Shown: positions 35,338-45,476, counted from the first letter of the stretch. The stretch is DNA of 64,000 nucleotides from Caballeronia sp. GAFFF1 (GCF_023630705.1 NZ_JALQEM010000002.1:1-64000); one strand, 5' to 3'. Made by a program: numbers and translations. The notes: generated by a model not told the origin, from the letters alone.

Positions 35338-35702
35338 AGGGCACGCTCGAATCCATGCAAGTGCTGGCTTAAAACCGCCGCGCGCACGCGAAATGAAATG
35401 CAAGTCGATTCGCAAAACTGAGCCGTAATACACGGATTTGTCAGGACTTTTTCGTCTATCCACAAGTTCTGTGGATAACTTTGTGGAGAAGAGCGTGCGC
35501 TGGCCCTCAAAAGCCCGAGATAAGCGGCTGGCGTTACTTTGCCTCCGATGACGGCAATTTAATTAGTTCAATAAAATCAATGGGCTGCGGAATCGAGGTC
35601 TAGCCAGCGTCAAATCCGATGAAAGAGGGGCGCGGATCGCGTCGGTGTGCATAAGTCAAGACTTGACAAGCATTTTTGCGCTGGCGCGAACTGCCTCAAT
35701 CC
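35338..35702. other. 365-base gap with DnaA-box cluster and AT-rich tract
   Basis: Three DnaA-box-like 9-mers lie within 35 bp: CTATCCACA (35456-35464, one mismatch), TGTGGATAA (35470-35478, perfect, inverted) and TGTGGAGAA (35482-35490, one mismatch). About 65 bases on, 35556-35580 holds 22 A/T of 25 (AATTTAATTAGTTCAATAAAAT). GTCAAG-A-CTTGAC (35655-35667) is a further inverted repeat. No ORF here is credible. The region is the downstream end of comM (minus) and of the lipoprotein gene (plus). Confidence 0.6.
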
Positions 35703-37250
35703 TCATGCGATGCCGAGCGCGCGCCGGTACTGGACCGCCTCCGCGACGTGCGCCGCGTCCGGCGTGTCGACGCCGGCGAGATCCGCGATGGTTCGCACCA
35801 CTTTCAGCACGCGGTAGTAGGCCCGCGCCGACCAGCCGAACCGCTCTCCCGCCGAGCGCAGTAGCGCTTCGCCGGCGGAATCGGGGCGGCAGACGTCGTC
35901 GGCTTCGCGGCCATCCAGCTCGCGATTCGTCTTGCCTTGCCGGCGCCACTGCGCCTCCCGCGCGACGGCCACGCGCGCCGCTACCTGCGCGCTCGATTCA
36001 CCGCGCTTCGCGCTGCGCGCTGACAATTCCGCCGGCGAGAGCGCGGGCAGTTCGATCTGAATGTCGATGCGGTCCATGAGCGGCCCGGACAGCTTGCGCA
36101 GGTAACGCGCGGCGATCTCCGGCGAGCATCGGCAACGGCCCGAGGGGTCGCCGCGCCACCCGCACGGACACGGATTCATCGCGGCGACGAGTTGGCAGGC
36201 GGCAGGGAAGTCGGCTTGCTGCGCGGCGCGCGAAATGGTGATACGGCCGGCTTCGAGCGGCTCGCGCAGCGTTTCGAGCACCTTGCGATCGAATTCGGGA
36301 AGCTCGTCGAGAAAGAGCACGCCCAGATGCGCGAGCGTGATTTCGCCCGGTTGCGGCGGATTGCGCCCGCCGACGAGCGCCACGGAACTCGACGAATGAT
36401 GCGGCGCGCGAAACGGCCGCTGCCGCCACTGCGCCGGGTGAAAGCCGAGCGAGCTTGCCGAGAGAATGGCGGCGGACGTGAGCGCTTCGTCGTCGGACAT
36501 CGGCGGCAGAAGGCCGGGCAGACGCGCGGCGAGCATCGACTTGCCCGCGCCCGGCGGCCCGACCATCAGCAGATGATGCCCGCCCGCCGCCGCCACTTCG
36601 AGCGCCCGCCGCGCGCCCGGATGACCGATGACATCGGCGAGGTCGGGCGTGGGCACGGACGACGCGTCTGAAAGCGTTGCGGCTTGCGCGGGTCGCAACC
36701 GCGCGTCGGGGACTCCGTTGAGGTGGGCGCACAGCGCAGGCAAGTCGGCTGCGCCGTACACGTCGATGCCCGGGACCAGCGCGGCCTCCGCCGCGCTCGC
36801 CAGCGGCACGTAGACCTCGGGCACGCGGGCGCTAGCGGCTTCGGCAACTGCGTACTGGCGCGCCGCGCCGCAGACCATCGCGAACGCGCCGCGCATCGGG
36901 CGCAGCGCGCCGGTCAACGATAGCTCGCCCGCGAATTCACGGTCGGCGAGCGATTCCGCGGGAATTTGCCCGCTCGCGGCGAGAATGCCGAGCGCGATCG
37001 GCAGATCGAAGCGGCCCGATTCTTTCGGCAGATCGGCGGGCGCGAGATTGACGGTGATACGGCTGACGGGAAAATCGAAGCCGCAGTTCTGCAACGCGGC
37101 GCGCACGCGCTCCCGGCTTTCGCGGACTTCGAGATCGGGCAGGCCGACGATGGAGAAAGACGGCAGCCCGTTGGCAAGATGGACTTCGACGACAACTTCC
37201 GGCGCGCGCCCAGGAGCGGGCGCGCGGCTGCGTACCACGGCAAGCGACAT
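35703..37250 (-). CDS. comM: ComM/YifB family Mg-chelatase-like AAA+ ATPase
   Basis: 515 residues from the ATG at 37250 (AGGTGA upstream on the minus strand). The N-terminal Lon-protease-like domain lacks an active Ser (LPSFSIVGLPDLEVRESRERVRAAL). Walker A is GPPGAGKS, Walker B is LFLDELPEF, and a Zn-finger-like CPCGW/CRCSP lies in the AAA+ part. The C-terminal Mg_chelatase domain (FGWSARAYYRVLKVVRTIADLAG) completes the family layout. ComM is a hexameric helicase that promotes branch migration during natural transformation and is widespread outside competent species too. Confidence 0.93.
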   Translation of the reverse strand: MSLAVVRSRAPAPGRAPEVVVEVHLANGLPSFSIVGLPDLEVRESRERVRAALQNCGFDFPVSRITVNLAPADLPKESGRFDLPIALGILAASGQIPAESLADREFAGELSLTGALRPMRGAFAMVCGAARQYAVAEAASARVPEVYVPLASAAEAALVPGIDVYGAADLPALCAHLNGVPDARLRPAQAATLSDASSVPTPDLADVIGHPGARRALEVAAAGGHHLLMVGPPGAGKSMLAARLPGLLPPMSDDEALTSAAILSASSLGFHPAQWRQRPFRAPHHSSSSVALVGGRNPPQPGEITLAHLGVLFLDELPEFDRKVLETLREPLEAGRITISRAAQQADFPAACQLVAAMNPCPCGWRGDPSGRCRCSPEIAARYLRKLSGPLMDRIDIQIELPALSPAELSARSAKRGESSAQVAARVAVAREAQWRRQGKTNRELDGREADDVCRPDSAGEALLRSAGERFGWSARAYYRVLKVVRTIADLAGVDTPDAAHVAEAVQYRRALGIA

Positions 37251-37346
37251 GATTTCACCTGAAACGGCGCGCGCCGGAAACGGCCGCGCCGACAATAAGA
37301 CTAGGACTTCACGGCTCGCCGGCCGGGTACCAGAGAAACAGCGGGC

Positions 37347-37607
37347 TTAGTCTTGCGCCGCGCCGGTGCTTGTCAACCGTTGTTCCAGTTGAGCGACGCG
37401 CTTTTCCAGTTCTTCGAGACGCGCGCGCGTGCGCACGAGCACTTGCGTCTGCGTATCGAATTCTTCGCGCGTGACGAGATCGAGCTTCGAGAAGCCTTGA
37501 GAAAGCATCGCCTTCATGTTTCTTTCGACGTCCTTCGCGGGCGAGTTCTTGAAAAGCTCGCTCATTTTCTGCTGCAGGTCGTTGAACACGTCGTTGGGCT
37601 GCTTCAT
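37347..37607 (-). CDS. ubiK: Ubiquinone biosynthesis accessory factor UbiK
   Basis: 86 residues from the ATG at 37607 (GGGAGAAA upstream). It is a helical BMFP/YqiC-type protein (VFNDLQQKMSELFKNSPAKDVERNMKAMLSQGFSKLDLVTREEFDTQ) with a C-terminal coiled coil (LEELEKRVAQLEQRL). UbiK assists ubiquinone synthesis under oxygen by binding UbiJ and lipids, as in E. coli. The gene is co-directional with and upstream of comM but has 96 bp between stop and start, so co-transcription is only possible. Confidence 0.9.
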   Translation of the reverse strand: MKQPNDVFNDLQQKMSELFKNSPAKDVERNMKAMLSQGFSKLDLVTREEFDTQTQVLVRTRARLEELEKRVAQLEQRLTSTGAAQD

Positions 37608-38342
<735 letters not shown>

Positions 38343-38372
38343 GAAAAATCGGCGATAAGAGGAACCAGAAGA

Positions 38373-39842
38373 ATGCGCAACTTTTTGATGTCATTGATGG
38401 TGGCGGGCGCGCTGATCGGCGCGAATGTCGGCACCGCACTCGCAGAGGACGCGTCCGCTCCGGTCGCCGCCTCCGCACCCGCGTCCGACGCGGCTTCGAC
38501 GGCAAGCGCGCCCGCCAGCGCTAACACGGCGATGGCTTCGTCGGCAGAAGCGGCTGCTGCGGCATCGGGCGCGTCTGAAGCGGCGCCCGCCGCGCCGACC
38601 GAGCCGTTCTCGGTCGATTCATCCAAGATCAGTTCCGGCGACACCGCGTGGATGCTGACCTCGGTTGCGCTCGTGCTGTTCATGACGATTCCCGGTCTCG
38701 CGCTCTTCTACGCCGGCATGGTGCGCAAGAAGAACGTGCTCGCGACCGCCATGCAGAGCTTTGCGATCTGCTGTCTCGTGACGATCCTCTGGACGGTCGT
38801 AGGCTACAGCATCGCGTTCACGCCGGGCGGGTCGTTCATCGGCGGCTTCTCGCGCGTGTTCCTGCACGGCATGGCCTACATCAAGGGCGACAAGGCGACG
38901 ACGCTCACCGTCAGCCATCTCGCCTCGACGATTCCGGAGTCCGTCTACTTCGCGTTCCAGTTGACGTTCGCTATCATCACGCCCGCGCTCATCACCGGCG
39001 CGTTCGCGGACCGCATGAAGTTCTCCGCGATGCTCGTGTTCATGGCGCTGTGGTCGCTGATCGTCTATTCGCCGATCGCGCACATGGTCTGGGAACCGAC
39101 CGGCTGGCTGGCGACGGCAGGCGTGCTCGACTTCGCGGGCGGCACGGTGGTGCACATCAACGCGGGTATCGCGGGTCTGATGTGCTGCCTCGTGCTCGGC
39201 AAGCGCGTCGGCTATGGCCGCGAAGTGATGGCGCCGCATAACCTCGTGCTCTCGCTGATCGGCGCGTCGATGCTGTGGGTCGGCTGGTTCGGCTTCAACG
39301 CAGGTTCGGCGGTCGCGGCCGACGGCCGTGCCGGCTTCGCGATGCTCACCACGCAAATCGCCACCGCATTTGCCGCCTTCGGCTGGATGTTCGCGGAGTG
39401 GATCACGAAGGGCAAGCCGTCGGTGCTCGGCATCATCTCGGGCGCGGTCGCGGGTCTGGTCGCGGTGACGCCGGCTTCAGGCTTCGTCGGCGTGCCGGGC
39501 GCGATCGTGATCGGCATCGTCGCGGGCGTGGTCTGCTTCTGGTCGGCGACGTGGCTCAAGCACAAGTTCAACTACGACGACTCGCTCGACGCGTTCGGCG
39601 TGCACGGCGTGGGCGGGATCATCGGCGCGCTGCTGACGGGCGTGTTCGCGGTGAAGGACATCGGCGGGTTCGACGGCTCGGTGCTCGTGCAGGCGAAGGG
39701 CGTGCTTGTTACGCTGGTCTACTCGGGCGTGGTGAGCTTTGTCCTGCTCAAGATCATCGACATGACCATGGGCCTGCGCGTCACGGAAGAACAGGAACGC
39801 GAAGGTCTCGACGTGACGCTGCACGGCGAACACGTCGAGTGA
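38373..39842 (+). CDS. amtB: Ammonium transporter AmtB with signal peptide and Ala/Ser-rich linker
   Basis: 489 residues, about 60 more than E. coli AmtB. A cleavable signal peptide (MRNFLMSLMVAGALIGANVGTALAE) is followed by about 50 residues that are nearly all Ala, Ser and Pro. Eleven membrane helices come next. The pore has the twin-His elements (WVGWFGFNAG and DAFGVHGVGGIIGALLTG) and the periplasmic gate motifs (PGLALFYAGMV). It conducts NH3/NH4+ and is blocked by GlnK. The Ala-rich linker between signal and first helix is known from beta-proteobacterial AmtB but is unusually low in complexity here. Confidence 0.94.
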   Translation: MRNFLMSLMVAGALIGANVGTALAEDASAPVAASAPASDAASTASAPASANTAMASSAEAAAAASGASEAAPAAPTEPFSVDSSKISSGDTAWMLTSVALVLFMTIPGLALFYAGMVRKKNVLATAMQSFAICCLVTILWTVVGYSIAFTPGGSFIGGFSRVFLHGMAYIKGDKATTLTVSHLASTIPESVYFAFQLTFAIITPALITGAFADRMKFSAMLVFMALWSLIVYSPIAHMVWEPTGWLATAGVLDFAGGTVVHINAGIAGLMCCLVLGKRVGYGREVMAPHNLVLSLIGASMLWVGWFGFNAGSAVAADGRAGFAMLTTQIATAFAAFGWMFAEWITKGKPSVLGIISGAVAGLVAVTPASGFVGVPGAIVIGIVAGVVCFWSATWLKHKFNYDDSLDAFGVHGVGGIIGALLTGVFAVKDIGGFDGSVLVQAKGVLVTLVYSGVVSFVLLKIIDMTMGLRVTEEQEREGLDVTLHGEHVE

Positions 39843-39915
39843 CGAATGTGCCGGCAAGCGTGCGCGTATCGATCACGCGCGCGCTACGGCTACAAGAACG
39901 AGCGCAGCGACTTGG

Positions 39916-39939
39916 CCCGCCTTCATGGCGGGTTTTTTT
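39916..39939 (+). terminator. Rho-independent terminator after amtB
   Basis: CCCGCC-TTCAT-GGCGGG stem-loop (39916-39932) followed by seven T. Confidence 0.9.
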
Positions 39940-40066
39940 CGTTTGAAGGGGAATAAAGACCGCGCGTCCGGGTTTCGTCCATTGACGTTCGTCTTGCATT
40001 GCCGGACGGGGCGCAGGAGACCTTGGTAATTGCCGGCTCATCCCCAATTAGGCAAAACAATTGCTC

Positions 40067-40072
40067 TACAAT
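40067..40072 (+). promoter_or_regulatory. Candidate -10 box of gshA-gshB
   Basis: TACAAT 65 bases before the gshA start, within an AT-rich stretch (CAATTAGGCAAAACAATTGC). The -35 match at 17 bp is poor. Confidence 0.45.
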
Positions 40073-40136
40073 CTTTGGTCTTCTATCGGCCGGGCGTCAC
40101 GCTCCGGTCCCGTGCAAAGCTGTCCGCGAGAAATCA

Positions 40137-41426
40137 ATGGTCCCGCACTTAGTTACGGCGTTGAGTGGCCCTCTGCTCGATCTCGAGCGGAAAATCCTCG
40201 AGGCCACGCCAGCCATCGAGCGGTGGTTCCGTCTCGAATGGCAAGAGCACACGCCGCCGTTTTACTGTTCCGTCGATCTGCGTAACGCAGGGTTCAAGCT
40301 CGCGCCTGTCGACACCAACCTCTTTCCCGGCGGATTCAACAATCTGCCGCAGGAAGTGCTGCCGCTCGCCGTGCAGGCGGCCATGGCGTCCATCGAGAAG
40401 ATCTGTCCCGACGCGAAGAATCTGCTCGTGATTCCGGAGCGCCACACGCGCAACGCGTTCTATCTGGAAAACGTCGCGCGGCTCGCGACCATCATGCGGC
40501 AGGCGGGACTGAACGTCCGCTTCGGCACGCTCGATGAAAACATCCACGGCCCGGTGACGATTCCGCTCGCCGACGGCCAGAAGATCGTGCTGGAGCCGCT
40601 CGAACGCACGCCGCGCAGGCTCGGGCTGAAGAACTTCGATCCCTGCTCGATTCTGCTCAACAACGACCTTTCGGCGGGTATTCCGCCTGTCCTCGAAAAC
40701 CTGCACGAGCAGTATCTGCTGCCGCCGCTGCATGCGGGGTGGGCCGTGCGCCGCAAATCGACGCACTTCGCCTGCTATGACGACGTGGCGAAGAAGTTCG
40801 CGAAGATGGTCGAGATCGATCCGTGGATGGTGAACCCGTACTTCGCGCATGTGGAAGGCGTGGACTACGAAGCGCGCACGGGCGAAGAGGCGCTCGCGGA
40901 CGCCATCGACGGCGTTATCAAGAAGATCGCGAAGAAGTACCGCGAATACGGCATCAGCGAGAAGCCGTACGTGGTCATCAAGGCCGACGCCGGCACGTAC
41001 GGCAAGGGCGTGATGACCGTGCACGACGCGAGCGAAGTGGCCGCGCTCACGAAGCGCGAGCGCGCGAAGATGAACGACGCGAAGGACGGCCTGCAAGTCC
41101 ACGACGTGATCGTGCAGGAAGGCGTGCATACCTTCGAGCGCGTGGAGAACGCGGTGGCGGAGCCGGTCGTGTACATGATCGACCGGTATGTCGTCGGCGG
41201 GTTTTATCGCGTACACGATTCTCGCGAGCGCGATCAGAACCTGAACGCGCCGGGCATGCACTTCGTGCCGCTCGGTTTCGAGCATACGGCGCTTCCGGAC
41301 GCGCACGCGAAGCCAGGCGCCGCGCCGCCGAACCGCTTCTACATGTACGGCGTCGTCGCGCGGCTGGGGCTGCTCGCGGCGTCGGTGGAACTCGAAAAGA
41401 CCGATCCGGAAGCCATTCAGGTATAA
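40137..41426 (+). CDS. gshA: Glutamate-cysteine ligase
   Basis: 429 residues from the ATG at 40137; the frame is open upstream but without a ribosome site. The sequence belongs to the beta-proteobacterial GshA type of about 430 residues (WFRLEWQEHTPPFYCSVDLRNAGFKLAPVDTNLFPGGFNNL; PYVVIKADAGTYGKGVM), not the E. coli type of 518. It joins glutamate and cysteine with ATP, the rate-limiting step of glutathione synthesis. gshB follows 50 bases downstream. Confidence 0.92.
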   Translation: MVPHLVTALSGPLLDLERKILEATPAIERWFRLEWQEHTPPFYCSVDLRNAGFKLAPVDTNLFPGGFNNLPQEVLPLAVQAAMASIEKICPDAKNLLVIPERHTRNAFYLENVARLATIMRQAGLNVRFGTLDENIHGPVTIPLADGQKIVLEPLERTPRRLGLKNFDPCSILLNNDLSAGIPPVLENLHEQYLLPPLHAGWAVRRKSTHFACYDDVAKKFAKMVEIDPWMVNPYFAHVEGVDYEARTGEEALADAIDGVIKKIAKKYREYGISEKPYVVIKADAGTYGKGVMTVHDASEVAALTKRERAKMNDAKDGLQVHDVIVQEGVHTFERVENAVAEPVVYMIDRYVVGGFYRVHDSRERDQNLNAPGMHFVPLGFEHTALPDAHAKPGAAPPNRFYMYGVVARLGLLAASVELEKTDPEAIQV

Positions 41427-41476
41427 GCGCGCGGCTTGCGGTAAGCTCGCAGGCCGCGTGAACCCAAGCGAAGACC

Positions 41477-42433
41477 ATGGACATTCTTTTTATCGCCGAC
41501 CCGCTCGATCACTTCAAGATCTACAAGGACACGACCTACGCGATGATGGCCGAAGCCGCGCGCCGCGGTCACGTGCTCTACGCGTGCGAGCCGCAGCACC
41601 TCGCGTGGACGGGCAGCGCGGTCGAGGCGAACGTGCGCCGCATCCAGATTGTCGGCGACGAAGCGGACAGCGACCGCTCGCCGTGGTTTTCGGCGGCGGA
41701 GCCCGAAAATCTGCCGCTCGCGAAGTTCGGCGCGGTGCTGATGCGCAAGGACCCGCCGTTCGACCTCGAATACGTGAACGCCACCTGGCTGCTCGAAATC
41801 GCCGAGCGCGCGGGCGCGCGCGTGTTCAACAAGCCGCAGGCCATTCGCGATCATTCGGAGAAACTCGCCATTGCCGAATGGCCGCAGTTCGTCGCGCCGA
41901 CGCTCGTCACCCGGGACCCGGCGCGCTTGCGTGCATTTCACGCCGAGCACGGCGATGTCATTCTGAAGCCGCTCGACGGCATGGGCGGCATGGGCGTGTT
42001 CCGCGTGAAGGCGGACGGCATGAATCTCGGTTCGATCATCGAGATGCTGAGCGAGAACGGCGCGCGCATGGTGATGGCGCAGAAGTTCATCCCCGAGATA
42101 TCGGATGGCGACAAGCGCATTCTGGTGATCGGCGGCGAGCCCGTGCCGTATTCGCTCGCGCGTATTCCTCAAGGCAGCGAAGTGCGCGGCAATCTCGCGG
42201 CGGGCGGGCTCGGCCGTGCGCAGCCGTTGACGGCGCGCGACCGCGAGATCGCCGAAACGCTCGGTCCGGTGCTGAAGGCGCGCGGACTGCTGCTCGCCGG
42301 GCTCGACGCCATCGGCGACTATCTCACCGAAGTCAACGTGACGAGCCCGACATGCTTTCGCGAGATCATGGATCAGACGGGCTTTGACGTGGCGGGCATG
42401 TTCATCGACGCGCTGGAGCGCGCAGCCGGCTGA
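41477..42433 (+). CDS. gshB: Glutathione synthetase
   Basis: 318 residues with an ATP-grasp fold. N-terminal [31 protein letters not shown]-site [17 protein letters not shown]; Mg and glycine-site stretches [13 protein letters not shown] and [12 protein letters not shown]. It adds glycine to gamma-glutamylcysteine. With gshA upstream it forms the complete glutathione operon. Confidence 0.95.
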   Translation: MDILFIADPLDHFKIYKDTTYAMMAEAARRGHVLYACEPQHLAWTGSAVEANVRRIQIVGDEADSDRSPWFSAAEPENLPLAKFGAVLMRKDPPFDLEYVNATWLLEIAERAGARVFNKPQAIRDHSEKLAIAEWPQFVAPTLVTRDPARLRAFHAEHGDVILKPLDGMGGMGVFRVKADGMNLGSIIEMLSENGARMVMAQKFIPEISDGDKRILVIGGEPVPYSLARIPQGSEVRGNLAAGGLGRAQPLTARDREIAETLGPVLKARGLLLAGLDAIGDYLTEVNVTSPTCFREIMDQTGFDVAGMFIDALERAAG

Positions 42434-42443
42434 CGCCTCTCGC

Positions 42444-42464
42444 CGCATGCGCCTCCATGCGTTT
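42444..42464 (+). terminator. Weak terminator candidate after gshB
   Basis: 6-bp stem CGCATG/CATGCG with a 6-base loop and TTT. Short stem and T tract; low confidence. Confidence 0.35.
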
Positions 42465-42497
42465 GGCGCACTGCAAAACGCGCGCTGCCAGCACTGT

Positions 42498-42503
42498 TAC
42501 AAT
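42498..42503 (+). promoter_or_regulatory. Candidate -10 box upstream of the PTS genes
   Basis: TACAAT within GTTACAATTGACTTCCC, 188 bases before the EIIA start. The overlapping TTGACT (42502-42507) could alternatively be a -35 box for a later start site. Confidence 0.35.
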
Positions 42504-42690
42504 TGACTTCCCGATGGCTTGCGATCTGGGGCTGGAACAGCTTCTGCAAGCCGGCAAGACGGGAAGGCCGCTTGCGCCCGCCGGTTGATTTCCCGACCGG
42601 CCGGATGCATATATGGCCTGTAACACGCGACGCTCGCGCGTTTCGAGCGATCTCTGACGTATTCGTCGCTACAGAGGTAGCAATCCCGAC

Positions 42691-43179
42691 ATGGCTGGCA
42701 TTCTGATCATCGCGCACGCACCATTCGCCACGGCGCTTCGTGAGTGCGTCGCTCATATCTACGGCGGCTTGCCCGCGCGCATCGGCGTCATCGACGTGAC
42801 CGCCGACTGCGATCCGGTGGAGGTCCGCGCATTCGCCCGCTCGGAAATCGACCGCCTGAAGGAAGACAACGGCGCGATCGTGCTCACCGACGTCTTCGGC
42901 GCGACGCCCGCCAACATCGCGGCGAGCCTCGCTGAAGCCGACGTGCGCGTGCTCGCGGGCGTGAATCTGCCGATGCTCGTGCGCGCCGTCTGCTATCGCG
43001 CCACGCCGCTCGACACGCTCACGGAGAAAATCCTGCAAGGCGGGTCGAAGGGAATCCAGGAGCTCGATTCTTCCACGCCGCTCAATCCTTGCGCGCTTGC
43101 AACCAAGGTGGCCGGCTCGCCGGATCCCGCCTGTTCCGCGAGCGCCGATCTCGCCGCCGCGAAGGCGGCCAGCCACTGA
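42691..43179 (+). CDS. PTS system mannose-type EIIA domain protein
   Basis: 162 residues. The phosphorylated His is H9 (ILIIAHAPFATAL). The EIIA-Man fold is continued by IVLTDVFGATPANIAASL and VRVLAGVNLPMLVRAVCYR. A C-terminal low-complexity tail of about 35 residues (SSTPLNPCALATKVAGSPDPACSASADLAAAKAA) is not part of the fold. No EIIB, EIIC or EIID genes are present, so this EIIA is a phosphate acceptor without transport. In beta-proteobacteria this set is seen as a regulatory chain affecting carbon storage. HPr follows 36 bases downstream and EI after it. Confidence 0.9.
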   Translation: MAGILIIAHAPFATALRECVAHIYGGLPARIGVIDVTADCDPVEVRAFARSEIDRLKEDNGAIVLTDVFGATPANIAASLAEADVRVLAGVNLPMLVRAVCYRATPLDTLTEKILQGGSKGIQELDSSTPLNPCALATKVAGSPDPACSASADLAAAKAASH

Positions 43180-43215
43180 CGCCGCTTCCCTCATCCATTC
43201 GCGTTCCGGAGCATC

Positions 43216-43485
43216 ATGCAGCAACAAGAAACAACTATCGTGAACAAGCTCGGGCTGCACGCGCGGGCATCCGCGAAGCTCACGCAACTCGCCGGCAACT
43301 ATCAGTCTGAAATCTGGATGAGCCGCAACGGCCGCCGCATCAACGCGAAGAGCATCATGGGCGTGATGATGCTGGCAGCGGGCATTGGCAGCACGGTGAC
43401 GATCGAAACCGAAGGCCCGGACGAAGCCGAAGCCATGCAGGCGATACTCGGCCTGATCGCCGACAAGTTCGGGGAAGGGCAGTAA
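43216..43485 (+). CDS. ptsH: Phosphocarrier protein HPr
   Basis: 89 residues. The active-site H15 is in KLGLHARAS, and the regulatory-Ser region is KSIMGVMML with S46, the site used by HPr kinase/phosphatase. It receives phosphate from EI and passes it to EIIA. HPr kinase (hprK) is known from many beta-proteobacteria but not seen in this window. Confidence 0.95.
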   Translation: MQQQETTIVNKLGLHARASAKLTQLAGNYQSEIWMSRNGRRINAKSIMGVMMLAAGIGSTVTIETEGPDEAEAMQAILGLIADKFGEGQ

Positions 43486-43516
43486 GCGCATCATCGAAAG
43501 CCGTACGCATGCAACG

Positions 43517-43544
43517 AAAAGCCGCGCATCGACGCGGCTTTTTT
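43517..43544 (+). terminator. Rho-independent terminator or attenuator between ptsH and ptsI
   Basis: Stem AAAAGCCGCG/CGCGGCTTTT with a 6-base loop and continued T run (43517-43544). It suggests ptsI is partly or wholly expressed from its own promoter in the 227-base gap. Confidence 0.85.
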
Positions 43545-43712
43545 GCGGCCGCTTCATTTGGTCTCGCGGTAACGCGGGGAAATCGCCTCGTTCCCGCCGC
43601 GACAGGCCGTGCAGGGACTTTCCATAGGTTCGAACTTATAATTGCCTGTGCGGCCAAGCGCCCGCCGCGGGTCTGAGAGGCCGCGGATACATCACAACTA
43701 GAGGAGGTGCGC

Positions 43713-45473
43713 GTGTCCTTCACGCTGCATGGAATTCCCGTATCACGAGGCATCGCCATCGGGCGAGCGTATCTCATTGCGCCGGCCGCGCTCGACGTCG
43801 CCCATTATCTGATCGAGCCGGATCAGATCGACGCGGAAATCGCGCGTTTCCATGCGGCGCAGGCCGCCGTAGCGCAGGAACTCGAAGCACTGCGGGAAGA
43901 CCTCTCCGCCGACGCGCCGACCGAAATGGGCGCGTTCATCGACGTCCACATGATGATCCTGAACGACGCCATGCTCGTGCAGGAGACCATCGACCTCATT
44001 CGCGCGCGCCGCTACAACGTCGAATGGGCGCTTACCGAACAACTCGAAATTCTGGGCAGCTTCTTCGACGACATCGAAGACGAATACCTGCGCGAGCGCA
44101 AGGCGGACATTCAGCAAGTCGTGGAGCGCCTGCTGAAGGCGCTGGCGGGTGCGCCGACGGCGGCGTCGCTCGTCGTGCACACGGCCGCGAGCAACGGACA
44201 CAACGAGATGATCGTCGTCGCGCACGATATCGCGCCGGCCGACATGCTCCAGTTCAAGACGCAGGCGTTCAAGGGCTTCGTGACCGATCTCGGCGGGCGC
44301 ACGTCGCATACGGCGATCGTCGCGCGCAGCCTCGGAATTCCGGCGTCGGTCGGCGTGCAGCAGGCGAGCGCGCTGATTCGCCAGAACGATCTCATCATCG
44401 TGGACGGGGATCATGGCATCGTGATCGTCGATCCGGCGCCCATCGTTCTCGAAGAATATTCGTATCGGCAAAGCGAAAAGCTGCTGGAACAGCGCAAGCT
44501 CCAGCGCCTCAAGTTTTCGCCGACGCAGACGCTCTGCGGGACGAAGATCGAGCTATGCGCGAACATCGAACTGCCGGACGACGCGCAAGTCGCAGTCGAA
44601 GCCGGCGCGATGGGCGTCGGCCTCTTTCGCACCGAGTTCCTGTTCATGAATCACAAGGACCAGCTGCCGGAAGAGGAGGAGCAGTTCGAGGCGTACAAGC
44701 GCGCGGTCGAGCTGATGAACGGCAAGCCGGTGACGATCCGCACCATCGACGTGGGCGCGGACAAGCCGCTCGATTCCATGACCGGCGGCGACGGTTACGA
44801 AACCGCGCCGAACCCGGCGCTCGGCTTGCGCGCGATCCGCTGGAGCCTGTCCGAGCCGCAAATGTTCGTGACGCAACTACGCGCGATTCTGCGCGCGTCG
44901 GCGTTCGGCCCGACCAAGATTCTGATACCGATGCTGGCGCACGCGCAGGAGATCGATCAGACGCTCGATTTGATCCGCGAAGCGAAGCGCCAGCTCGACG
45001 ACGCGGGCATCGCGTATGACCGCAAGGTGCAGATCGGCGCGATGATCGAGATTCCGGCGGCGGCTATCGCGGTGCGGCTGTTCCTGAGCCGGCTCGATTT
45101 CCTGTCGATCGGCACGAACGATTTGATCCAGTACACGCTCGCCATCGACCGCGCGGACAACTCCGTCGCGCATCTTTACGACCCGCTGCATCCGGCGGTG
45201 TTGCATCTGATCGCGCTGACCTTGCGCGAGGCGAAGCGCGCAGGTGTTCCCGTCTCGGTATGCGGCGAAATGGCGGGCGATCCGGCCGTCACGCGCCTGT
45301 TGCTCGGACTGGGCCTGACCGAATTCTCGATGCATCCGAGCCAATTGCTCGTGGTGAAGCAGGAGATCTTGCGCTCGAATCTGAAGGCGCTGGAGAAGCC
45401 GGTTGCCGACGTGCTCGCGGCGTACGAGCCGGCCGAGCTTCAGGCTGCGCTCGCGCGTTTGCAGAAAGCCTGA
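43713..45473 (+). CDS. ptsI: Phosphoenolpyruvate-protein phosphotransferase (enzyme I)
   Basis: 586 residues from a GTG at 43713 placed seven bases after the strong GAGGAGG; the GTG at 43707 lies inside that ribosome site. The active-site H199 is in GGRTSHTAIVARSLGIP. The PEP-binding barrel has GVGLFRTEFLFM, MIEIPAAAI, SIGTNDLIQYTLAIDR and the catalytic Cys in PVSVCGEMAGD. It transfers phosphate from PEP to HPr. A full-length, intact enzyme. Confidence 0.95.
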   Translation: MSFTLHGIPVSRGIAIGRAYLIAPAALDVAHYLIEPDQIDAEIARFHAAQAAVAQELEALREDLSADAPTEMGAFIDVHMMILNDAMLVQETIDLIRARRYNVEWALTEQLEILGSFFDDIEDEYLRERKADIQQVVERLLKALAGAPTAASLVVHTAASNGHNEMIVVAHDIAPADMLQFKTQAFKGFVTDLGGRTSHTAIVARSLGIPASVGVQQASALIRQNDLIIVDGDHGIVIVDPAPIVLEEYSYRQSEKLLEQRKLQRLKFSPTQTLCGTKIELCANIELPDDAQVAVEAGAMGVGLFRTEFLFMNHKDQLPEEEEQFEAYKRAVELMNGKPVTIRTIDVGADKPLDSMTGGDGYETAPNPALGLRAIRWSLSEPQMFVTQLRAILRASAFGPTKILIPMLAHAQEIDQTLDLIREAKRQLDDAGIAYDRKVQIGAMIEIPAAAIAVRLFLSRLDFLSIGTNDLIQYTLAIDRADNSVAHLYDPLHPAVLHLIALTLREAKRAGVPVSVCGEMAGDPAVTRLLLGLGLTEFSMHPSQLLVVKQEILRSNLKALEKPVADVLAAYEPAELQAALARLQKA

Positions 45474-45476
45474 GCT

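Noticed and set aside
35655-35667. GTCAAG-A-CTTGAC as terminator of comM
   Set aside because: Short stem and no T tract on the minus strand.
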